A stretch of 5,547 nt of DNA from the NCBI GenBank assembly GCA_020054055.1, contig JAGVLZ010000146.1, positions 1-5,547 on the forward strand, read 5' to 3'. Positions within the stretch are counted from its first letter, which is position 1. Each line of letters begins with the position of its first letter. The DNA is from Phycisphaerales bacterium (GTDB lineage: Bacteria > Planctomycetota > Phycisphaerae > Phycisphaerales > UBA1924). Below the pieces are notes generated by a model. It saw only the letters and a list, made by a program, of their open reading frames with translations. It was not told where the DNA came from and did not search any database. This document shows positions 1 to 5,547 of this stretch, in pieces. Position numbers and translations under genes: made by a program.

Positions 1-1955
1 ACATCGGCGACATGGGTTGGGGTTGGTGGGAGGAGTTGAACGTCTGCCGCGCGCCGGCGACGAACTTCGGCTGGCCATATTTCGAGGGGCTCGAACCGCG
101 CGGCGGGTACGCGGGGGCGAACGTCGCGAACCAGTCGGCTCCGAATCCCCGATTCGGCATCGGCGGCTGCACGCAGCAGTTCTTCACCTTCAGCAACCTG
201 ATCGTTCAAGAGACGCTCGCCCCACCCTCCTTCCCGAACCCGTGCAACGCGACGTTTCAGATCCCCCCGACCACGCCGACGCACGAGCACACGCGCGCGA
301 AGGTCGACTGGTTCCATGGCAACGGCCCCTCGCGCACGGGCATCTTCAACGGGAACACCGCGGCGGTCATCAATGTCGGAGCCGTGGGCTCGCCCGTCAG
401 CGGCGCACAGTTCGGCGGGTTCTCGTCGACGGGCGGCGTGTGGTACACCGGGACCGACTTCCCTCCCGACTTCCGCGACGTTTATTTTCAGGGTGATTTC
501 GTGAGCGGGTGGGTCCGCGCCTTCGTGTTCGACGCGCAGGACAATCCGACCGAAGTGCGCGAGTTCATGGCGGAGGGTGAAGCCGGGACGATCGTGGACC
601 TCGAGACGAACCCGGCGGAAGTGGGGCTGTACTACATCCGGTACAACGAGTTCGGCGAGTCGGAGGTGCGGCGCATTGTGTACCTGGGCGGCGAGAACCT
701 GCCGCCGATTGCGCAGGCGTCGGCCGGGCCGCCGTATGGTGCGTCGCCGTTGAGCGTGCAGTTCAGTTCCGCCGGGTCGAGCGACCCGGAGATGGGGCCG
801 CTCACCTACGAGTGGGACTTTGGAGACGGCACACCGATCGGCGCCTCGGCGAATCCGGGGCATGTGTACGAAGACTTCGATGACATCACGGCGTCCGCGA
901 CGATCGTCGCTCGGCTCTTCGAACTGAATCCGCCGAATCCCATCGGCACCGGCAGTTGGGACGCCGAGACGATCCGCGACGGCGTGTACCCGCCCGTCGG
1001 CTCGGGCGATCCGCAGACGCAGTACGACACCTACCACGCGGGAGATCAGGGGACGTTCGACTACCTCGGCTACACCTTCACCGAGCGGACGCTCGTCGGC
1101 GCGCGGCTGCAAGAGGGGATGCACTTCGTCGACGGCGGCTGGTGGGACTCGGCGCAGTTCGAGTATCGCCATCCCGTGTCCGGCGTCTGGACGCCGATTC
1201 CGGGGGTCGTCGTTGCGCCCCCCTACGCCGGGAATAATGGCGTGAACTTCGAGGGCTTCACCATCAACTTCCCGCCGATCGCGGCGACAGGCTTGCGCAT
1301 CGCGGGCGATCCGGGGGGGAGCGCGAGTTTCGTTTCGGTCGCCGAGTTCCGCGTGCTGGCAGCGCCGCTCGTTCCCGGCGCGCCGCGGCGGTTCGATGTC
1401 ACGCTCCGCGTCTGCGACCAAGTGGACTTCTGCAATACCGCGCTGCTGCGCGTGTGGATGAACAACACGCCGCCGATGGTGAGCATCGACGCGCCGGCCG
1501 ACGGGTTCTTCTACAACCCGGATATCTCCTTCATCCAGAACATGTCGGCGACGATCTCCGACGCCGAGCACGCGACGGGCACGCTCGAATGCTCGTGGAC
1601 CACCGTGCTGCACCACAACGAGCACAACCATCCCGAGCCCCCCGACATGAACTGCGAGACCACGGCGCAGATCGATCCGCACGGCCAGAGCACGGATGCC
1701 TTCTTCTGGGAGTTCGTGCTGACCGTCTCCGATCCGCTCGGCCTTTCGAGCACGGCGGCCTCCGTCATCGTCCCCACGCCGCCGCGCTGCCCGGGCGATG
1801 CGGACTTCAGCGGCACGATCGACTTCGCGGACGTGACGAGCGTGCTGGCTAACTGGGGCAGCGTCGGCCCACTCGGCGATTCAGATGGAGACGGAGACGT
1901 GGACTTCGGCGACGTGACTGAAGTGCTGGCCAACTGGGGAAGCCCCTGCCGCTGA
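1..1955 (+). CDS. Secreted multidomain protein: PQQ-type sugar dehydrogenase-like propeller (C-terminal part), PKD, discoidin-like, Ig-like and dockerin-like domains; 5' partial
   Basis: The frame is open to the left edge (codons for I-G-D precede the first ATG at 12), so the start is outside the window and that ATG is internal. Numbering from that ATG, residues 1-227 resemble the end of a glucose/sorbosone dehydrogenase beta-propeller: GDMGWGWWEELNV, then NFGWPYFEG, GGVWYTGTDFPPDFRDVYFQGDF and GLYYIRY. A PKD domain starts near 229 (WDFGDGT at 268-274, GHVYE at 283-287). Residues about 294-450 look like a discoidin (F5/8C-like) domain (DGGWWDS, ATGLRIAGDPGG, SVAEFRVL). The last PKD strands seem to resume at 457-483. 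An Ig-like domain (about 484-590) carries HHNEHNHPEP at 534-543. Two dockerin-type repeats end the protein (595-644). The family usually oxidises sugars or related alcohols with PQQ outside the cytoplasm. The catalytic part is mostly unseen, so activity cannot be judged. Function as an extracellular or cell-surface protein is inferred. Confidence 0.85.
   Translation, partial: IGDMGWGWWEELNVCRAPATNFGWPYFEGLEPRGGYAGANVANQSAPNPRFGIGGCTQQFFTFSNLIVQETLAPPSFPNPCNATFQIPPTTPTHEHTRAKVDWFHGNGPSRTGIFNGNTAAVINVGAVGSPVSGAQFGGFSSTGGVWYTGTDFPPDFRDVYFQGDFVSGWVRAFVFDAQDNPTEVREFMAEGEAGTIVDLETNPAEVGLYYIRYNEFGESEVRRIVYLGGENLPPIAQASAGPPYGASPLSVQFSSAGSSDPEMGPLTYEWDFGDGTPIGASANPGHVYEDFDDITASATIVARLFELNPPNPIGTGSWDAETIRDGVYPPVGSGDPQTQYDTYHAGDQGTFDYLGYTFTERTLVGARLQEGMHFVDGGWWDSAQFEYRHPVSGVWTPIPGVVVAPPYAGNNGVNFEGFTINFPPIAATGLRIAGDPGGSASFVSVAEFRVLAAPLVPGAPRRFDVTLRVCDQVDFCNTALLRVWMNNTPPMVSIDAPADGFFYNPDISFIQNMSATISDAEHATGTLECSWTTVLHHNEHNHPEPPDMNCETTAQIDPHGQSTDAFFWEFVLTVSDPLGLSSTAASVIVPTPPRCPGDADFSGTIDFADVTSVLANWGSVGPLGDSDGDGDVDFGDVTEVLANWGSPCR
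1821..1943 (+). repeat. Duplicated dockerin-type calcium-binding repeat
   Basis: Two direct repeats, 1821-1862 and 1902-1943, match at 34 of 42 bases by my count and encode DFADVTSVLANWGS and DFGDVTEVLANWGS. Each is preceded by an acidic loop (D596, D598, S600, T602, D607; D623, D625, D627, D629, D634) that fits the Ca2+-binding loop of dockerin type I repeats. The pair is at the very C-terminus, the usual dockerin position. C593 and C646 bracket the module and could form a disulfide. In planctomycetes such repeats are common without a known cellulosome, so the binding partner is unknown. Confidence 0.75.
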
Positions 1956-2031
1956 GCCGATGAATTAGCAATATGTTCGGGTCGGCAAGATCGAAAACGA
2001 TGGTTCTTCGCGCGGGAAGCGTGAATTCTTT

Positions 2032-2060
2032 TTGACAGACCCGCAATTCCGGGGCAGATT
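2032..2060 (+). promoter_or_regulatory. Candidate sigma-70-type promoter for the downstream exported-protein gene
   Basis: A perfect TTGACA (2032-2037) lies in a locally AT-richer stretch of the spacer. Seventeen bases on is CAGATT (2055-2060), which matches TATAAT at only three of six positions, so the -10 is weak. Transcription would start near 2067 and give a leader of about 95 bases. The rest of the spacer 1956-2162 shows no gene and no convincing terminator for the preceding gene. Confidence 0.4.
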
Positions 2061-2150
2061 GTGTTTGGTAGAACGGTTTACCGGCGGACATCGGTTCGCT
2101 CAGCCGTTGTGAGGAAGAGAACACGGGCGCTGCCGCGCTCAAAGAGATTG

Positions 2151-2157
2151 GGAGGAG
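2151..2157 (+). promoter_or_regulatory. Shine-Dalgarno site that fixes the start at 2163
   Basis: GGAGGAG ends five bases before the ATG at 2163. It is a strong match to the anti-Shine-Dalgarno sequence. Starting here gives a typical signal peptide as the N-terminus, while the longer open frame from a GTG at 2061 adds 34 basic, non-signal-like residues. Confidence 0.8.
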
Positions 2158-2162
2158 ATGCC

Positions 2163-2939
2163 ATGCGTCGTTTCGTTCTCGGTTCTTCGCTCGTCGCGTG
2201 TGTCGCGGGGATGGCCCAGGCCCGCCCGCTCATCACGACTCAGGTGGACACGTCCGCGGGCAACACCATCGGGACGTACAACTACACGGGCGCTGGCTCC
2301 GGCTTCGGCGGGACCGTCGGCAACGGCGTGATCTCGCTCGACACGGACAACACCAACCTGTACGTCCGCATGTCGATGGGCACCGGCGGCCTCGACAATC
2401 TCATCACGATCATGCTCGACTCCCGCGCGGGCGGATTCCGCGACGCCGACATGGACGACCAGGCCGACGGCGGCCGTCGCGCCGTCTCGCAACTCGCCAA
2501 CGCCGTTGACGATGCCTTCGATCCGAACTTCCTCCCGGACTTCGGGCTCGTTCTTGGCAACTTCGGCTCGGTCCTCTTCGAACTGAACGCCGGCAACACC
2601 CCCGGCCACCTGAACTTCCTCTCGTTCGACGGCAGCACCTCCGTCCCCGTTCGCGACTTCACCATCCCCCTCGCGACTCTCGGCGTCGGCGCGGGTGGAA
2701 ACATCGACTTCTTCGTCGCGTACACCTCCGACTCCGGCTACATGAGCAACGAGTCGATCCCGGCCTACGACCCGCTCCAGAGCGGCGGAAACCCCGGCTT
2801 CGGCGATGGCCAGTTCGGCGGAACGTTCGGTTCCGCCGGCGTCGGCAACTACAATCGGCTGACCACGGTCCCGACCCCGGGGTCGCTCGCCCTTGTCGGC
2901 CTCGCCAGCCTCATCGTCGGCCGCCGTCGTCGCGCGTGA
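2163..2939 (+). CDS. Exported protein with PEP-CTERM-like sorting tail, function unknown
   Basis: This is a complete 258-residue protein. The N-terminus MRRFVLGSSLVACVAGMAQA is a clear Sec signal peptide with a likely cut after AQA (residue 20). The mature part is rich in Gly, Asp, Asn and Phe and has alternating strand-like segments (LYVRMSMG, LITIMLDSRAGG, NIDFFVAYTSDSGYMSNESIPAY), so it is probably an all-beta domain. I do not recognise a catalytic motif. The C-terminus reads VPTPGSLAL (236-244), a hydrophobic helix to V252, then GRRRRA. That is the layout of PEP-CTERM signals, which exosortase-type enzymes process in other bacteria, here with PTP in place of PEP. The start at 2163 follows a strong ribosome site. 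The protein is likely exported to the surface or matrix. A hairpin terminator follows 34 bases after the stop, and a promoter candidate lies upstream, so it is probably transcribed alone. The preceding gene ends 207 bases earlier. Confidence 0.88.
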   Translation: MRRFVLGSSLVACVAGMAQARPLITTQVDTSAGNTIGTYNYTGAGSGFGGTVGNGVISLDTDNTNLYVRMSMGTGGLDNLITIMLDSRAGGFRDADMDDQADGGRRAVSQLANAVDDAFDPNFLPDFGLVLGNFGSVLFELNAGNTPGHLNFLSFDGSTSVPVRDFTIPLATLGVGAGGNIDFFVAYTSDSGYMSNESIPAYDPLQSGGNPGFGDGQFGGTFGSAGVGNYNRLTTVPTPGSLALVGLASLIVGRRRRA

Positions 2940-2973
2940 TTCATCGGCTCGCATGTCCATGAAGACATAACTC

Positions 2974-3010
2974 CGCCCCGGACCTCGTGCCCGGGGCGTT
3001 GTTCTTTTTG
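2974..3010 (+). terminator. Rho-independent terminator of the exported-protein gene
   Basis: CGCCCCGG (2974-2981) pairs perfectly with CCGGGGCG (2991-2998) around a nine-base loop, followed by TTGTTCTTTTTG. The T-rich tail is on the plus strand only, so it acts in the direction of the gene ending at 2939. On the minus strand the stem is not followed by a T tract. Confidence 0.8.
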
Positions 3011-3023
3011 TCGTGCCGTGCGG

Positions 3024-3049
3024 CCGATCCGCCGTCTTCGGCGGATCGG
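3024..3049. repeat. Perfect 11-bp inverted repeat between convergent genes
   Basis: CCGATCCGCCG (3024-3034) and CGGCGGATCGG (3039-3049) are exact reverse complements around a TCTT loop. The hairpin lies 52 bases past the mfd stop codon and 14 bases past the T-rich tail of the other terminator. Neither side has a T tract directly after the stem, so it is not a textbook terminator. It could be a T-less terminator or an mRNA 3'-end stabiliser for mfd, or a copy of a dispersed palindrome. Confidence 0.7.
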
Positions 3050-3101
3050 TGCGTTCCGCGTTCGCGCACCGGTTCCCATACGAATGTGAATCGGTGGCAC
3101 A

Positions 3102-5547
3102 TCACGAGCCGAGCCTCCGCCGAAGCACCGTCAGCAGCGTTCCCGACTCCAGGTACGCCGGCGGGGGTCTGAAATAGACCTCCTGCAACGAATCGCCCGG
3201 GCGCGGAGAGATGGGCCGGACGGTTCCCTGAACTCCCCGCAGCGCTTCGACGACCGGGGCGGCGTCGCGGCAGCGGAAGATCACGTCCTGCTCGTGCAGC
3301 GCGATCGAACGGATCCCCAGCGCCATGGCGGCGATGCGGAGGCGCGCGAGTTCGAGGGCCGTGGCGACGGCGGCGGGGGGTTCGCCGTAGGCGTTTTTCA
3401 GGTCATCCTCGATCTTCGAGACCTCGTCGATGGTTCGAGCGGCGCCGACGCGACGGTAGGCCTCGAGTCTGCGAGATTCACTGGGGATGTACGCCTTCGG
3501 GAACGAGCCCGAGAGGCCGATCTCGATGGTGGTGTCGGCGGGCTCGCTCGCCTGCTCGTGCTTGAGTTCGCGCGCGGCCTGCTCCATCAGGCGGCAATAC
3601 ATGTCGTAGCCCACCGCGGCGATGTGACCCGACTGCTCCGCGCCGAGCAGGTTGCCCGCGCCGCGGATCTCCAGGTCGCGCATCGCGATCTTGAAGCCGG
3701 CCCCCAACATGCTGAACTCTTCGATCGCGCGGAGGCGGCGCGTCGCCACGTCGGTGACGGGACGATCCCCCGGCAGCAGCATGTAGCAGTACGCGCGGTG
3801 CTTGTAGCGACCGACGCGCCCCCGCAACTGGTGCAGGTCCGCGAGTCCGAAGCGGTCGGCGTTGTTGATGAACATCGTGTTCGCGGTGGGGATATCGATG
3901 CCGCTCTCGATGATCGTGGTGGAGACGAGGATGTCGGCCTCGCGGTTGACGAAACGGCGCATGACCTCTTCGAGTTCGTCATCCGGCATCTGGCCGTGGC
4001 CGACGATGATGCGCGCATCGGGGGCGAGTCGCTGCAGGTTGTCGGCGACGGACCTGATGTTGTGCACGCGGTTGTGGACGAAGTAGACCTGCCCCTCGCG
4101 CGCCAGTTCGCGCAGGATCGCCTGCTGCACGCGCCGCTCGTTGTAGGGGATGACTTCCGTCACGACGGCACGGCGGTCCATCGGCGGCGTGCTGAGCGAA
4201 CTGATGTCCCGCAGCCCCAGCATCGCCATGTGCAGCGTGCGCGGGATGGGTGTGGCGCTGAGCGTGAGTACGTCGACCGTCAGCCGCAGCGAGAGCAGCG
4301 CGTTCTTGTGCTCGACGCCGAAACGCTGCTCCTCGTCAACGATCACCACCCCCAGGTCGGCGAACTTCACGTCTTTCGAGAGGATGCGGTGCGTGCCGAT
4401 CAGGACGTCGACCTGCCCCTTCCGCGCCGCCGCGAGGACATCGTTCTGCTCCTTCTTCGACTTGAATCGAGAGAGGCTCTCGATTCGGAAGGGATAGTCC
4501 GCGAAACGCTGTCGGAAGGTGCGTTCGTGCTGCTCGGCCAGCAGGGTGGTGGGGACGAGCACTGCGGCCTGCTTGCCGTACTCGACGGCCTTGAACGCCG
4601 CGCGGATCGCGAGTTCTGTCTTCCCGTAGCCGACATCCCCGCAGAGCAGCCGGTCCATCGGGCGAGCGCGGATCATGTCTTTCTTGATCTCGACCATCGC
4701 GGCGAGTTGGTCGTCCGTCTCTTCGTACGGAAACTCCGCCTCGAACTCTCTCTGCCAGGCCGTGTCGTCGGGGAACCGGATCCCCGGCATGGCCTCGCGC
4801 GCCGCCTGGATGCGCAGGAGTTCGCCCGCGAGGTCGCGGACGCTCTCACGCACGCGCTCCTTCTGTCCTTCCCAGCGTTTCCCGCCAAGCGTGGAGAGCG
4901 GCGGTTTGCCGGAGAATCCGCCGATGTACCGCTGAACCTTGTCGATCTGTGAAACTGGGACGTTGAGACGTGATCGCCCCGCGAACTCGAGGACGAGGTA
5001 TTCCTCTGACACACCTTCGGCCGCGCGGGTCTGGGGTTTCGGGTCTCGGGTCTTGGGTCGTGCGGAGAGCAAGTCTTCGGCTCGCTGATCGGCGGTGGGC
5101 TTGGGCGCCATCGGCTTCATCGTCTTCAGGCCGACGAATCGGGCGACGCCGTGGTCCGCGTGGACGACGTAGTCGCCCGCGTTGACCTCGAGGAATGCGT
5201 CGGTGGCGCGCCCGGCTTTCAGTCGGCGGATGCGGCGGCGCGTGTTGTACCGATGGAGCAACTCGTGATAGGGAACGAGAGCCGTGGCATCCGCTGAATC
5301 TCCCCAGATGAACCCTCGATGCAGGTAACACGCGACCCCCTCGATCGCCGCCCCCGCCGCGAACTCCGCCGCGAGTTCCCTCAGTCGCGCGAGTTCGCCC
5401 TCATTCTGGCAGAAGACGATCACGCGATGATCGGCGGCCAACCGCCCGAGTTCCGCGATCGCTTCGGAGGCATCGCGTGCGAGTTCGGTCAGCGGCCGCG
5501 CTGGCAGCGTGGCGGATGCCGTGCCGGTTGCGGCGGCCGAGAACTGG
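3102..5547 (-). CDS. mfd: Transcription-repair coupling factor Mfd, N-terminal part outside window
   Basis: Mfd is a DNA translocase that removes stalled RNA polymerase at lesions and recruits UvrA for nucleotide excision repair. The frame stays open from the stop at 3102-3104 to the right edge (about 814 codons), so the TTG at 5441 is not the true start. Roughly the first third (UvrB-like module) is missing. Numbering from 5441: the RNA-polymerase-interacting domain has GDYVVHADHGVARF (89-102) and EEYLVLEF (from 146) with NVPVSQIDKVQRYIGG. The helicase core has GDVGYGKT (268-275, Walker A Lys274), DEEQ (369-372), SATPIPRT (395-402), TTIIESGIDIP and QLRGRVGR (538-545). A TRG-like segment (DLEIRGAGNLLG) follows, then the C-terminal autoinhibitory domain (about 640-779). 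Compared with E. coli Mfd, as remembered, there are about 30 extra residues at 106-145. All key ATPase residues are present, so the protein is probably functional. No promoter is visible because the 5' end is off-window. Confidence 0.97.
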   Translation of the reverse strand, partial: QFSAAATGTASATLPARPLTELARDASEAIAELGRLAADHRVIVFCQNEGELARLRELAAEFAAGAAIEGVACYLHRGFIWGDSADATALVPYHELLHRYNTRRRIRRLKAGRATDAFLEVNAGDYVVHADHGVARFVGLKTMKPMAPKPTADQRAEDLLSARPKTRDPKPQTRAAEGVSEEYLVLEFAGRSRLNVPVSQIDKVQRYIGGFSGKPPLSTLGGKRWEGQKERVRESVRDLAGELLRIQAAREAMPGIRFPDDTAWQREFEAEFPYEETDDQLAAMVEIKKDMIRARPMDRLLCGDVGYGKTELAIRAAFKAVEYGKQAAVLVPTTLLAEQHERTFRQRFADYPFRIESLSRFKSKKEQNDVLAAARKGQVDVLIGTHRILSKDVKFADLGVVIVDEEQRFGVEHKNALLSLRLTVDVLTLSATPIPRTLHMAMLGLRDISSLSTPPMDRRAVVTEVIPYNERRVQQAILRELAREGQVYFVHNRVHNIRSVADNLQRLAPDARIIVGHGQMPDDELEEVMRRFVNREADILVSTTIIESGIDIPTANTMFINNADRFGLADLHQLRGRVGRYKHRAYCYMLLPGDRPVTDVATRRLRAIEEFSMLGAGFKIAMRDLEIRGAGNLLGAEQSGHIAAVGYDMYCRLMEQAARELKHEQASEPADTTIEIGLSGSFPKAYIPSESRRLEAYRRVGAARTIDEVSKIEDDLKNAYGEPPAAVATALELARLRIAAMALGIRSIALHEQDVIFRCRDAAPVVEALRGVQGTVRPISPRPGDSLQEVYFRPPPAYLESGTLLTVLRRRLGS
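5026..5060. repeat. Five-unit heptanucleotide tandem repeat inside mfd
   Basis: On the plus strand the units are CGGGTCT, GGGGTTT, CGGGTCT, CGGGTCT and TGGGTCG; three of five are identical. In the mfd frame they encode RPKTRDPKPQTR (residues 128-139 counted from 5441), a low-complexity basic, Pro-rich stretch. It lies in the extra linker between the two conserved halves of the polymerase-interacting domain. Base composition (G/T runs on one strand) differs from the flanking coding sequence. It may be an in-frame simple repeat or a copy of a dispersed intergenic repeat that has entered the gene. Confidence 0.75.

Noticed and set aside
1313..1319. Run of seven G as a possible phase-variation tract
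   Set aside because: It encodes part of the conserved-looking GDPGG turn of the discoidin-like domain, the frame is intact, and runs of this length occur by chance in GC-rich coding DNA.
2005..2030. Short inverted repeat (CTTC/GAAG) upstream of the promoter candidate as an operator or terminator
   Set aside because: A four-base stem is within chance expectation and no T tract follows.
2061..2162. GTG start at 2061 extending the exported protein by 34 residues
   Set aside because: It would bury the signal peptide behind a basic segment, and it overlaps the promoter candidate; the ATG at 2163 has a strong Shine-Dalgarno site.
2139..2960. Minus-strand open frame of 273 codons opposite the exported-protein gene
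   Set aside because: Its composition (Val, Ala, Glu, Arg, Asp) is that of a GC-rich antisense frame; the plus strand has a ribosome site, signal peptide, sorting tail and terminator.
3294..4952. Long plus-strand open frame of 552 codons opposite mfd
   Set aside because: It is the antisense shadow of a clearly conserved helicase gene in GC-rich DNA; the translation is rich in Arg, Asp, Val and Ala with no recognisable domain.
5439..5441. TTG at 5441 as the true mfd start
   Set aside because: The same frame remains open to the window edge, and the UvrB-like N-terminal third of Mfd must lie upstream.

Overview
The window is GC-rich, strictly chromosomal-looking sequence, most likely from a planctomycete of the class Phycisphaerae. 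Three things in the sequence point there: the protein at the left end closes with a duplicated dockerin-type repeat of the DFxDVTxVLANWG form, which is frequent in secreted proteins of that group; the second gene ends in a PEP-CTERM-like tail with 'PTP' followed by a hydrophobic stretch and RRRR; and the Mfd protein carries a long low-complexity insert. This is an inference from protein style, with no rRNA or other marker to confirm it.

Layout. Bases 1-1955 (+) hold the 3' part of a large secreted multidomain protein: the end of a glucose/sorbosone-dehydrogenase-like beta-propeller, a PKD domain that appears to be interrupted by a discoidin-like domain, a His-rich Ig-like domain and a C-terminal dockerin-like pair. 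A spacer of about 200 bases follows, with a possible sigma-70-type promoter. Bases 2163-2939 (+) encode a complete 258-residue exported protein with a signal peptide and a PEP-CTERM-like sorting tail. A 162-base convergent spacer holds two strong hairpins, one with a T-rich tail. From 3102 to the right edge (-) lies most of mfd, the transcription-repair coupling factor, with its N-terminal part outside the window.

Functionally there are two unrelated parts. The two plus-strand genes make exported, surface or matrix-type proteins and may be neighbours by chance, since the second seems to have its own promoter and terminator. The minus-strand gene is a housekeeping DNA-repair ATPase. I see no mobile element, CRISPR array, tRNA or rRNA, and no clear new multi-gene system. 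The points most worth a second look are the nested PKD/discoidin arrangement and the heptanucleotide repeat that lies inside an insert in the RNA-polymerase-binding part of Mfd.
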